From JAZDEY01 sp043808325 [NCBI: Candidatus Eiseniibacteriota bacterium] (lineage in GTDB: Bacteria; Arandabacterota; Arandabacteria; Arandabacterales), in contig JAZDEY010000037.1 of NCBI GenBank assembly GCA_043808325.1, positions 43,628 to 107,627 on the forward strand: a DNA stretch of 64,000 bases. Direction: 5' to 3'. Below are positions 8,152 through 16,601 of the stretch, one piece after another; position 1 is the first letter of the stretch, and each line of letters starts with the position of its first letter. The notes beneath the pieces were generated by a model. That model saw nothing but the letters and a program-made list of their open reading frames with translations, did no database searches and was not told the origin of the DNA. The translations under genes and the position numbers were made by a program.

Positions 8152-8726
8152 AGGTTGCGAGCATCCTCTCGTATGATCCAGTCGACGGCATCCACGACGT
8201 TCTCGGCAACGTGAACGTCTCCCAGGCCGTTCCGCCTCAGCTCCCGCTCTTCACCGGCTCCGAAACCAGTCCGCACCAGGCACGGTCTTACTCCGAGGGA
8301 TCTGCCGAATCTCAGATCGGTGATTTTGTCTCCGACTGCAAAAGATCTTGTGGCATCGATTCCAAATCCCTCCATAGCGATCTCGCCGAGGCGGGTACCC
8401 GGTTTCCTGCAATTGCATACCTTACGATAGGCTTCGACCGTTGCCTGGGGATGATGAGGGCAATAATAGATCGCATCGAGGGCGGCGCCACCGGAAGCCA
8501 GGATCTCCTGCATCCTTGCGTGGACGCAAGCCAAGTCAGCCTCGGTCAACCAGCCTCTCGCGACTCCCGACTGATTAGTCACCGCGATGAGCCGGAATCC
8601 GCACTGCCTGGCGCGCGCCAAGGCCGCCACGCTTGAGCAGTAGGGCACAACCAGAGATGGGTGGGAAACGTAGCCGATCTCCACAAGCAGCGTCCCGTCG
8701 CGGTCAAAGAAGACTGCCTTGCTCAA
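8148..8726 (-). CDS. gmhB: D-glycero-manno-heptose 1,7-bisphosphate 7-phosphatase
   Basis: A 192-residue HAD-superfamily phosphatase. The nucleophile motif FFDRDGTLLVE is at 6-16, motif II is VTNQSGVARG, the zinc-binding Cys/His segment is CPHHPQATVEAYRKVCNC, and the late acidic motif is AVGDKITDL. GmhB removes the 7-phosphate during ADP-heptose synthesis for the LPS inner core in the cytoplasm. Length matches the family. The start is TTG overlapping the WaaF stop (TTGA), with GGGAGC 5 nt upstream. Its neighbours are heptosyltransferases. The partner enzymes GmhA and HldE are not in the window. Confidence 0.9.
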   Translation of the reverse strand: MSKAVFFDRDGTLLVEIGYVSHPSLVVPYCSSVAALARARQCGFRLIAVTNQSGVARGWLTEADLACVHARMQEILASGGAALDAIYYCPHHPQATVEAYRKVCNCRKPGTRLGEIAMEGFGIDATRSFAVGDKITDLRFGRSLGVRPCLVRTGFGAGEERELRRNGLGDVHVAENVVDAVDWIIREDARNL

Positions 8727-9793
8727 CTGCCGCTCCCTAGGACGCGCTGTAGCTCCGTGGTGACGTCCTCAACCGTTATGGTCCGTGTACATAGGCTTCC
8801 GCGGCGGCAATCCCGCTTGAAGCACGGCGAGCACTCCGCTCGCTTGTAGATCACTGCCGAATTCCGAGAGAGCGGCCCGGTCCACTCCGGATCAGTCGAG
8901 AAGAAGAGACCGACCACCGGGACACCCAGAGCAGCCCCCAGATGCATGCCGCCACTGTCATTGGCAACCACCGCAGCGGAAAGGCCCAGAGTGCCGACAA
9001 GCGCCGAGAAATCAAGGGTTCCACACAGGTTCACATTGGTCTTGGTCATTCCCTCTGCCACGGCCTCACAGCTTTGGCGATCCTCTCGGCCGCCCAGGAT
9101 GACGACATCAAAGCCGAACTTAGCAGTCGCAGTGTCCCCAAGCAAGGCAAATCGTGAACTCTCCCATCGCTTGGAAGGACCGTATCTGGCCCCGGGGAAC
9201 AGGCAGATGAACCTACCTTGAGACAGCCCCTGCCTGCGGAGGACATCTTCCCCATTGGCACGGTCCTCCGCCGAGGGCTGGATCGAAGGGGTCCTGGTCT
9301 CGACAGCAAGGCCGACACTCTCTACCAGCCGGCAATAAGTATCCACAAGGTGTTCTTTACTGGAGCCGGGTTCGCTCACCCTATCGGTATAAAGCCAGGC
9401 ACCGGCGGCTCTTCTAAAGCCGACCCTGCGAGGGACGCGGCCCAGAAAGCAAAGGACCGCAGAGCTGAGCGAGCGGGTGAGGCTGAACACCATGACAGGC
9501 GCCAGGCGCCGCAGCACCGCCGAGCCGTCGATCAGCGATCTCGCCGAGCCCGCGAGGCCGCTCCCCGGGGTCTTGATGTTGAAGGTAAGGGTACCGGGTA
9601 TCCGCGAGAAGACCTGCGCCGAAGATGCAGAGGCCAGGACCACCACACGCCCGCGTCTGGACTCTCCGGTCAGGGCTTTGACGGCGGGAATCGCAAGAAC
9701 CGCATCTCCAAGCCAGTTGGGAGCTCTGACCGCGAAACTGACTTGTTTAGGCTCGGTGGCGCTAGGCGCCGGCCCCGGTAAGCTCGTCGACAA
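8723..9793 (-). CDS. waaF: ADP-heptose--LPS heptosyltransferase II-like (GT9)
   Basis: A GT9 glycosyltransferase of about 356 residues. The N-terminal AVRAPNWLGDAVLAIPAVKAL is diagnostic for WaaF, and the C-terminal half has the donor-binding segment NDSGGMHLGAALGVPVVGLF and a SPCFKRDC cluster. It adds heptose to the LPS inner core using ADP-heptose on the cytoplasmic side. The frame stays open to an ATG at 9889, but that would overlap the upstream gene by 128 bp and add a non-homologous extension. I prefer the TTG at 9793, which has GAGG 9 nt upstream and overlaps by 32 bp. Confidence 0.85.
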   Translation of the reverse strand: MSTSLPGPAPSATEPKQVSFAVRAPNWLGDAVLAIPAVKALTGESRRGRVVVLASASSAQVFSRIPGTLTFNIKTPGSGLAGSARSLIDGSAVLRRLAPVMVFSLTRSLSSAVLCFLGRVPRRVGFRRAAGAWLYTDRVSEPGSSKEHLVDTYCRLVESVGLAVETRTPSIQPSAEDRANGEDVLRRQGLSQGRFICLFPGARYGPSKRWESSRFALLGDTATAKFGFDVVILGGREDRQSCEAVAEGMTKTNVNLCGTLDFSALVGTLGLSAAVVANDSGGMHLGAALGVPVVGLFFSTDPEWTGPLSRNSAVIYKRAECSPCFKRDCRRGSLCTRTITVEDVTTELQRVLGSGS

Positions 9794-10781
9794 TTGTAGC
9801 GACCTCGGACGGTTCAATGTCTTCCATGCAATGCCTCCGCTCATAGCGGCAGGCTCGATTGCCGTGATAGCTGCAAGGACTGCACGCAAGCCCTCTGGTC
9901 ACCACGACGCTGCCGGGTGCCAGAGGCGCGAAGCCCAGGATCGGCGAAGTCGGCCCGAAGATCGCAACCACCTTTGAGCCGACCCCTGCCGCAAGGTGCA
10001 TCAATCCCGAATCATTGCTTACCGTAACCTTGCAGAGCGAGAGCGCCCCCGCAATCTTTGCGACATCATTTCCCACCACAACCCGAACGGCGGCGTCGCC
10101 GAGGCCCGAGACAACGGCGCTGACTTGATCGGCATCACTCTGGGAACCGATCGCGAGTACCCGGTGGCCGCCCGAGCGCAGGCGGCCCACCAGGTCGATG
10201 AAGCGCCGCTCGCCCCACATCTTATGCGGGCTGCTGCCCCCGGGACATATGCCGACGAATGGGCCTTGTCCCAACTCCCTCGTGAGAGCCGCGACCGCAT
10301 CGGGCGGGACAGCAAGGCGCGGCGGCGAGGGCGCCGTATCGGCCCCCAGAGGCCCGATCGCATCCAGGTAGAGCTCTACCGTATGCTTGAGGTTCCCCCT
10401 CCAGATCCGGGGCCAGTAGACGCATAGCAACCGCCGGAAGTACTGTCTCCGGTATCTCAAGACCCGGCGCGCCCTGGCCCTGCGGACTATGCTCGCGGAC
10501 CGGAGGTTACGCTGCAGATCGATCACGGCATCGAAGGTGATGGTCTCGATGTCCCGATCCGGCTGAGCCCGCTTGCCGGCTCGCGAGTATGACACCGCGG
10601 TATCGACCGAGGCGAAAAGCGCCGGGATACCTGCGTACTGCGCGTAGGTAGCAAACCAGATGGTGGATTGCGGGAAGGCCTCTTTGAGCCGTCTTGTTAC
10701 CGGCTCGGCAAGCACTATGTCGCCGAAAGAGCTCAACCTCACTACTAGGAAGTTGGACGACTCAGCTGGGCGGTCGGGCAT
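9762..10781 (-). CDS. GT9 heptosyltransferase (WaaC-like)
   Basis: A 339-residue GT9 protein. The N-terminus FLVVRLSSFGDIVLAEPVTR is the acceptor-side Rossmann motif. The C-terminal half has VGICPGGSSPHKMW and VSNDSGLMHLAAGVGSKVVA, which bind ADP-heptose. By analogy it transfers heptose to Kdo2-lipid A or a neighbouring core residue. The first motif (RLSSFGD) is nearer to heptosyltransferase I than to WaaF, but the exact step is not certain. It lies 8 bp downstream of the MsbA-like gene and overlaps the WaaF-like gene that follows. Confidence 0.82.
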   Translation of the reverse strand: MPDRPAESSNFLVVRLSSFGDIVLAEPVTRRLKEAFPQSTIWFATYAQYAGIPALFASVDTAVSYSRAGKRAQPDRDIETITFDAVIDLQRNLRSASIVRRARARRVLRYRRQYFRRLLCVYWPRIWRGNLKHTVELYLDAIGPLGADTAPSPPRLAVPPDAVAALTRELGQGPFVGICPGGSSPHKMWGERRFIDLVGRLRSGGHRVLAIGSQSDADQVSAVVSGLGDAAVRVVVGNDVAKIAGALSLCKVTVSNDSGLMHLAAGVGSKVVAIFGPTSPILGFAPLAPGSVVVTRGLACSPCSYHGNRACRYERRHCMEDIEPSEVATIVDELTGAGA

Positions 10782-10789
10782 ACAGGATC

Positions 10790-12670
10790 TTAGCCTTCCT
10801 GAATAACCTGAGGAAGATCTCTGAACTGCAAATCGTATAACCGCCTGTAGACTCTGCCGGCGGCGACCAGCTGGTCGTGCCTGCCGGCTTCCACTATCCG
10901 CCCATCCTCTATCACCAAGATCACGTCCGCCTTGGTCACCGTCGATAGCCTGTGGGCTATGACGAAGGTGGTGCGGTTGGACACCAACCTCTGGATGGCG
11001 TCCTGGACAAGTTTCTCGGCCTCCGAATCAAGCGACGACGTGGCCTCGTCGAAAATCAGAACCTGAGGATCCTTGAGGATCGCCCTCGCAATTGCTATGC
11101 GCTGGCGCTCCCCTCCGGAGAGCCTCACTCCCCGATCTCCGATCATGGTGTCATAGCCCTGGGGAAGCGCTTCAATGAACTCGCGGGCATTGGCCGCCTG
11201 GGCGGCTTCGGCGATCTTCGAGAAGGCCACATCCTTCAGACCATAGGCAATGTTGTTCCTCACCGTATCGTTAAAGAGGATCACTTCCTGGGTTACTATC
11301 CCCATCAGGTCTCGCAGCGACCTGGTGGTTATCCGCCGGATGTCCTTGCCGTCGATCGTCACACTCCCCTCGGTAGGATCGTAGAATCGGGGAATCAGAT
11401 CGACCAGCGTGGATTTGCCCGCGCCGCTCGGCCCCACAAGCGCTACCACCTGCCCCTTCTTGACTTTGAAATCGATGTCCTCGAGGACGGGATCGGTGCC
11501 GCCGTATCTGAAACTAACGTGGTTGAAGGCGATCTCCTCACCGATCGCCCTGATATCGACCGCATCGGGAGCATCCACGATGTCGGGTTTAGTGTCGAGC
11601 AACGCGAAGATCCGTTTGGCGGCGGCAAGCCCTTCCTGAATCTTGGTGCTGGCATAGCTGATGTTCTTAACCGGATGCAGGGTCGAAAGCATCGCTGCAA
11701 GGAAGATAAGAAACTTGCCGGGAGTAAGGAGCGTGCCCCCAAGTACCTGCCTGCCCCCGTACCACAGCACGACCAGCATGCCGCAGACACCCAGAAACTC
11801 GGTAATCGGGGGCGCCAGCGACGCTGCTTTCTGCTGCTTGACGAAGAGGCGATAGAAGTCCTGGGTAAACCCCTCGAACTTGGCTCTCTCGAATCCCTCC
11901 ATGCCGAAGGCCTTGACCACTCGGATCCCGGATATGGTTTCCTGGAGAACACCGGTGATGTCCGCCAGCTTCTCCTGGGCTCGCGTGGTGTATCTGCGAA
12001 GCTTCTTGCCGATCCTGGTCACTATGTAGGTGATGGGAGGAATTACGACAAATGCAACCAGCGCCAGCCGCCAGCTGATCACCACCACGATGGCCGCATA
12101 CACCAGCGTCAGGATAAGATCCCGTAGAAAACCGAGGAAACCGGCCGAGATCGCCATCCTGAGAAGGCTCACGTCATTTGTGATTCGCGATATGACGCTC
12201 CCGGTCTTGCTCTTGTGAAAGTACGACAGCGAGAGCTTATGAAGATGCGTGTAGAGTTGATTTCTAACGTCACGAATCACCCGCTGTTCGATCGCCGCGC
12301 TTGTGACAGCGAGGAGGTAGGTAAAGAGTCCCTTGAGCAAATATATGGCAAGAATCGAGACACAGATGCGCTCCAGTGCCACCATCGGAGACGTCGGAGA
12401 ATAGTAACTGAGAATCTTCTCTCGCGCGGCCTCGAGAAATGCCGTGAGGGATTGGGGCGCGCTTCTCAAGAGTTCGTTGCCGGCTCCGCCCCCGGCGGCC
12501 GCATTTAGCGTGCTGCCCGAGAAGATCAGTTTCATGAAAGGCAGGATCATGCCGATCGAGCAGCCGCTGAAGATCGCGCACAGAACCATAAGGACGAAAG
12601 CGACAATCATCTGCCGCCAGTAGGGCTTGAGGAAGGAGAGCGCCCTGAAGTAGAATCCCATGTTGATCAT
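10790..12670 (-). CDS. msbA: MsbA-like lipid A flippase, ABC exporter
   Basis: A 626-residue half-transporter with an N-terminal six-helix ABC membrane domain (about 20-340) and a nucleotide-binding domain (about 385-620). Walker A is VGPSGAGKST, the signature motif is LSGGERQR, Walker B is VLIFDEATSSLD, and the switch His is in IAHRLSTV. Homologues flip lipid A-core from the inner to the outer leaflet. About 60 extra residues, with a Gly/Ala-rich stretch, sit between the first two helices and differ from E. coli MsbA. Its position among heptosyltransferases supports the lipid A role; other lipid substrates cannot be excluded. Confidence 0.85.
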   Translation of the reverse strand: MINMGFYFRALSFLKPYWRQMIVAFVLMVLCAIFSGCSIGMILPFMKLIFSGSTLNAAAGGGAGNELLRSAPQSLTAFLEAAREKILSYYSPTSPMVALERICVSILAIYLLKGLFTYLLAVTSAAIEQRVIRDVRNQLYTHLHKLSLSYFHKSKTGSVISRITNDVSLLRMAISAGFLGFLRDLILTLVYAAIVVVISWRLALVAFVVIPPITYIVTRIGKKLRRYTTRAQEKLADITGVLQETISGIRVVKAFGMEGFERAKFEGFTQDFYRLFVKQQKAASLAPPITEFLGVCGMLVVLWYGGRQVLGGTLLTPGKFLIFLAAMLSTLHPVKNISYASTKIQEGLAAAKRIFALLDTKPDIVDAPDAVDIRAIGEEIAFNHVSFRYGGTDPVLEDIDFKVKKGQVVALVGPSGAGKSTLVDLIPRFYDPTEGSVTIDGKDIRRITTRSLRDLMGIVTQEVILFNDTVRNNIAYGLKDVAFSKIAEAAQAANAREFIEALPQGYDTMIGDRGVRLSGGERQRIAIARAILKDPQVLIFDEATSSLDSEAEKLVQDAIQRLVSNRTTFVIAHRLSTVTKADVILVIEDGRIVEAGRHDQLVAAGRVYRRLYDLQFRDLPQVIQEG

Positions 12671-12672
12671 GC

Positions 12673-13749
12673 TCAGACCCGCACAAGCGAGGCCAGGAAA
12701 TCACGGGTCTGCATGGCCACCTTCGCGGGCGATACGCTGGTCCATTCGCTCTCTTGCATCAGACGGAAGTTGCCGGGACCCGGGATCCATCTTCTGTCTT
12801 CCTTGTCGGAGAAGAGCACCAAACAGGGCACTCCCATCGTGACCGCAAAGTGCAACAGGTCCGTATTGGCGGTTATTAGAAGATCGCATTGGGAGAGTAT
12901 CCCCAGTGTGTCCCGGAAGCTCTTTCTAGGAATGTCGAGCCAATCATAGACGCCCAGCCGCCGAATGTCTTCATCCTTTATTGCGGGATTGGGATCGGAC
13001 AGGAGAGCGATGCCGCTGGATTTCAAGGCCTGGAGACTCTTGGCTATTCTGATCTCCACGTCAAATGGCGGCTTATCCCCGGTCTTGGTATAGCTGAGGT
13101 CTACGCCTATCATCAGGTCAGAAGGGTTCTTCTTCCTTAGCTTCACCACTTCTCGGGCGATCTTGACCTCTTTGTCTGGGATCTGCCACCGAGAGACCTC
13201 ACCTCCGCCTGGCGCGAGAAAGCGCACCAGGCAGAGATTAAGGTCAAGGAAGTACTTCGCATCGCTCGCCGGGACCACCTCTACATTGAACAGCGGATAG
13301 CCGACGTCTCCCTTGAGCCTTAACCTGAGTCTCGCGCCCAGAAGAGTTGGAAGGATCACCTTATAGAAATCGTATCGGAAATCGAAGCAGAAGACCGCCT
13401 CGATCATTCGCTCCCGCATATCCGACACAAAGGCACGGTAGTTCCAGATGCCGCGGGTGCCGCGGATCTTGGGAAACTCCACCAGATCATCCACAATACC
13501 GCTGCCACGAAGGATGTCAGCCTGGCCGTTTCCTACCAGACAGATTATCCTGGATTCAGGCAGAGCCCCCCTGAGCATCGAGATCGCCGGATACGCCAGC
13601 AGCATTTCAGCAAGTCCTTCGGGCGGCACCACCAGCACTCTCCTCGCGCTGGACGCAAGTCTACCCAGGGAAAACGGCTCATGAGCGCCCTTACCGCTGA
13701 AAAGCCTGATTACGGCACTGGTCAACACTTTCTTGGTCCATGCAGCCAA
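12673..13749 (-). CDS. GT9-family glycosyltransferase, divergent
   Basis: A 358-residue protein with the GT9 layout: VLVVPPEGLAEMLLAYPAIS replaces the usual RxxxGD motif, so the acceptor-side sequence is divergent, while the C-terminal half keeps LLITANTDLLHFAVTMGVP, the equivalent of NDSGLMHLA. A heptosyl- or related core sugar transferase is likely; the altered first motif suggests a different acceptor, or reduced activity. The TTG start has GAGG 7 nt upstream. It ends 2 bp before the MsbA start, so the two are probably cotranscribed. Of the three GT9 proteins here it is the least typical. Confidence 0.7.
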   Translation of the reverse strand: MAAWTKKVLTSAVIRLFSGKGAHEPFSLGRLASSARRVLVVPPEGLAEMLLAYPAISMLRGALPESRIICLVGNGQADILRGSGIVDDLVEFPKIRGTRGIWNYRAFVSDMRERMIEAVFCFDFRYDFYKVILPTLLGARLRLRLKGDVGYPLFNVEVVPASDAKYFLDLNLCLVRFLAPGGGEVSRWQIPDKEVKIAREVVKLRKKNPSDLMIGVDLSYTKTGDKPPFDVEIRIAKSLQALKSSGIALLSDPNPAIKDEDIRRLGVYDWLDIPRKSFRDTLGILSQCDLLITANTDLLHFAVTMGVPCLVLFSDKEDRRWIPGPGNFRLMQESEWTSVSPAKVAMQTRDFLASLVRV

Positions 13750-13857
13750 GTCTTAACCTCGTTCCACTGAGATGATTCTTTCTCGCTGTGACGACCTTCT
13801 CACACCCTTGGTAATATTTCTGAGGGCGACATCCATTCGTATCCCAATCTCCTTCGG

Positions 13858-14241
13858 CTAGGTGACGCCCTTGATCTTCCAGTCGTATTCCTTTTCAAAA
13901 ACCTCGCGGAAGTCATAGACGTTCCTGAAATCACCCCTGGAGTCTTGCTCGGTTCTCCCAAGAATCCCTGCTGCGACCAGGTTAAACACGATCTCTCCGA
14001 AATCGTCGGTCTTCCTGACACCCCAGTGCTCAAACACCATCCTGGCCGTCAGCCCGAATCGTTCCTTGGCGAACTCCTTGATGCCGTCTAAGAGCTCCCC
14101 GCCCGAGACATGACCTCTGCGCCCCAGTTTGGAGAGCGTGTACTCCAGGGAACCCATCACGAAAACGTAGGCCTCGAGCTTATACCGAGAATCGCTCGCG
14201 GCCACACGCTCAAGTTCGGTTACCACATTGTTATCTTCCAT
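13858..14241 (-). CDS. Minf_1886 family protein
   Basis: A 127-residue soluble protein with characteristic blocks YKLEAYVFVMGSLEYTLSK, RRGHVSGGELLDGIKEFA and FEHWGVRKTDDFGEIVFNLV. These match the small conserved family named after Minf_1886, found in Verrucomicrobia, Planctomycetes and many candidate phyla. Function is unknown; the family is rich in conserved His, Trp and acidic residues. It is transcribed from its own promoter in the divergent region shared with the spermidine-synthase-like gene, and is followed by a 108-bp gap before the GT9 gene. Confidence 0.8.
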   Translation of the reverse strand: MEDNNVVTELERVAASDSRYKLEAYVFVMGSLEYTLSKLGRRGHVSGGELLDGIKEFAKERFGLTARMVFEHWGVRKTDDFGEIVFNLVAAGILGRTEQDSRGDFRNVYDFREVFEKEYDWKIKGVT

Positions 14242-14277
14242 AATTTTCTCTCGAATAGCGCCCAGCGTTCAATTACC

Positions 14278-14306
14278 ATTCTAAGTTATGATAGCATGCT
14301 TTCCAA
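14278..14306 (-). promoter_or_regulatory. Promoter for the Minf_1886-family gene
   Basis: Minus strand: TTGGAA (14306-14301), 17-nt spacer, TAGAAT (14283-14278). The predicted start is about 30 nt upstream of the ATG at 14241. It lies in the 86-bp gap between divergent genes, which supports it. Confidence 0.55.
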
Positions 14307-14327
14307 ATCAAGGAAGATAATTCCGCC

Positions 14328-16601
14328 ATGCCCTCGAGAATCCGACTGATCTTGCCGGCCTTTGCCATCGGGCTCGTCGGCACCACCGCCCAGGTTATAA
14401 TCATAAGAGAGCTGCTGGTCGCCTTGACCGGCAACGAATTGACCATCGCAGTAACCCTCGCTGCATGGCTCTCGGCGGCGGCCGGCGGCAGCGCGATATA
14501 CCGAAGACTGGGCCGGGCCGGCGAGGGATCCACCGCAGAACTCCTGATTATCGCAGGACTGCTTCTGCCGTTTCAAGTGATTTCCGTGCGCTTGCTTCAC
14601 CCCCTGGTCTCTTCATTCGGCGAGATTCTGGGTCCGGGGATGATACTCGCTCTCTCAGCTCTTGGGGTCCTACCCGGCGCCATGGTCCTCGGAGCGCTAT
14701 TTGTGGCAATCGTCGCGGATGCCGGGGATCGAACCTCCGGGCGCCCCATTGCGCTGGTATACGGTATCGAAGCTCTGGGCTCGGGGGTAGCGGGCCTTCT
14801 TCTCAGCACATACCTTCTGGAAGCTCTGAACCCGCTTGCAGTGATTGGGCTGGCCGCGTTGGTGGGGTTGGCCGGGGGTTGGTACCTCCATTTGTCAAAG
14901 GGAGACCGACCGCGTGGGGCCTTTTCGGCGCTTGCAGCAGTGTCCCTTGCCGGGCTGGCGGTAGCGGTCGCAACCAGCGGTCGGATGGACCTTGCGAGTC
15001 GGGCGCTCCAGTGGAGACCCCTTAGAGTTGCGGAGACCAGCGATTCCAGATACGGCAATTTGGTTGTCACGAGCCGCGACAGCACCTACGACTTCTTCGA
15101 GAGCGGCACCCTTGCCTTCACGATACCCGACGCGCCATACGCCGAAGAGTGCGCCCACATTCCGTTGCTCCATCATCCCGAACCACGGCAAATACTGGTC
15201 CTGGGTGGCGCCGGGTCGGGTGTTATCCGGGAGATACTCAAGCATGGATCGGTCAGGACGATCGACTATATAGAAATCGATCCTGCTTCCATGGCCGTCA
15301 TGGAAAGGTTCTCTCCCCCCGGATCGTTGTACGGCAACAGCAGAGCCTTGGTCAATGCCCTCTACGGCGATGCCAGGGAATATGTGGCCAAGACCAGTAG
15401 CATGTATGACATCGTCATAGTCAATGTGGGCACGCCCACGACCCTCCAGCTAAACCGATACTATACGGTTGAATTCTTCCGCAGCGCCGAGAAGATCCTC
15501 AACAGGAACGGAATCCTGTCCCTGAAGATAGCGTCGCCCGGAGCCTATGTCGGGCCCGAGCTCGGTCGCCTGGTGGCAAGCGTCACCAGCGCCTGCAAAG
15601 CGGTGCTACCCAACGTAATCGTGCTTCCCGGCGAATACATACACATCCTGGCCTCACCCGGCCTGGATCTCCGAAGCCAGACTCCGCTTGTGCTTGAACG
15701 TCTCCGCAGGCGGGCAGTTGAGGCATCCTACGTCAATGGCTTCGTACTCTGGGACAGATTCTCTCAACTGAGGATCGCTCAGCTTGACAGCGCCATTGGC
15801 GCATACGATGACGGCCGCCCGAACTCGGACATGAAGCCTGTAACCTTCCGGCTGGCGATATCCATCTGGGAGAAGCATACCCGAGTCGGGCGAGCGGTCT
15901 CAGATCTGACATCCTGGCTCAAGCCTGAAAGGTGCCTGCTTCTGATGCTCGCCGCCTGCGTGATCACGGTCATGGTCTTCGCGCTGGTATCACGATCAAG
16001 GCTGAATGTTGTCGCAGATCTCGCCATCCTTTACGCAATGGGTCTCACCACGATGTTTACGCTGCTCCTGGCGGTGTTGGGGTTACAGATCGTCAGCGGG
16101 TACCTTTACGGCCGGATCGCGGCCCTGATCGCGGCCTTCATGGGAGGCATGGGAACCACGTCCATGATGGCAGGCTTGAAGAGCTCTCGGCCCGGGATTA
16201 GGCGGCCGACGCCAGCCCTTATCGCGGGTCTGGCGGTCCCGCCTATTGCGGTCATACTGGCCGCGAGCCTGCTTGGGCGCGACCCGCGGGCCTTACCTTC
16301 TCAGGCTGCCGACATCACCTTTGCGGCAGTTGCTTTCGCCACCGGGGCGCTTGGAGGATCTATCTTCGCAAGTGCCTCAACGTCCCTGGTCCGGGCCGGC
16401 AAGAGTGATGTTGCGGCGGCATCCCTTGCCTATTCGCTCGATCTCGCAGGCGCTGCCACGGCGGGTCTGGCGACGGGTTTCCTCATGATCCCTGCAATAG
16501 GCATTGCAGAATCTGCCTATGTTGTATCGATCTTCAGCCTTGTGGTTCTTGCCGGCGTCGTCATTTTGAGGAAGGTTTCTTCAGGACCTCTGCCTCATTG
16601 A
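14328..16601 (+). CDS. Polytopic membrane protein with spermidine-synthase-like domain
   Basis: A 757-residue protein with three parts: about six N-terminal membrane helices (1-230), a cytoplasmic Rossmann-type methyltransferase/spermidine-synthase-like domain (about 235-520), and six C-terminal helices (about 535-757). The SAM-binding loop is LVLGGAGSGVIREI with the acidic residue in IDYIEIDP, followed by YGDAREYV. The catalytic motif of spermidine synthases, YDxIIxDxxDP, is YDIVIVNVGTP here, so the key acidic residues are lost and aminopropyl transfer is unlikely. Such membrane fusions are common in candidate phyla, with unknown substrates. It is the only plus-strand gene in the first 56 kb. 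The ATG has AAGGAAG upstream. Confidence 0.75.
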   Translation: MPSRIRLILPAFAIGLVGTTAQVIIIRELLVALTGNELTIAVTLAAWLSAAAGGSAIYRRLGRAGEGSTAELLIIAGLLLPFQVISVRLLHPLVSSFGEILGPGMILALSALGVLPGAMVLGALFVAIVADAGDRTSGRPIALVYGIEALGSGVAGLLLSTYLLEALNPLAVIGLAALVGLAGGWYLHLSKGDRPRGAFSALAAVSLAGLAVAVATSGRMDLASRALQWRPLRVAETSDSRYGNLVVTSRDSTYDFFESGTLAFTIPDAPYAEECAHIPLLHHPEPRQILVLGGAGSGVIREILKHGSVRTIDYIEIDPASMAVMERFSPPGSLYGNSRALVNALYGDAREYVAKTSSMYDIVIVNVGTPTTLQLNRYYTVEFFRSAEKILNRNGILSLKIASPGAYVGPELGRLVASVTSACKAVLPNVIVLPGEYIHILASPGLDLRSQTPLVLERLRRRAVEASYVNGFVLWDRFSQLRIAQLDSAIGAYDDGRPNSDMKPVTFRLAISIWEKHTRVGRAVSDLTSWLKPERCLLLMLAACVITVMVFALVSRSRLNVVADLAILYAMGLTTMFTLLLAVLGLQIVSGYLYGRIAALIAAFMGGMGTTSMMAGLKSSRPGIRRPTPALIAGLAVPPIAVILAASLLGRDPRALPSQAADITFAAVAFATGALGGSIFASASTSLVRAGKSDVAAASLAYSLDLAGAATAGLATGFLMIPAIGIAESAYVVSIFSLVVLAGVVILRKVSSGPLPH

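Noticed and set aside
9794-9889. N-terminal extension of the WaaF-like protein to an ATG at 9889
   Set aside because: It overlaps the upstream GT9 gene by 128 bp and precedes the conserved N-terminal motif without homology.
13750-13857. Small frame (about 27 codons, MDVALRNITKGV...) after a weak AAGGAG
   Set aside because: No homology signal and poor spacing; the gap is more likely an untranslated region.
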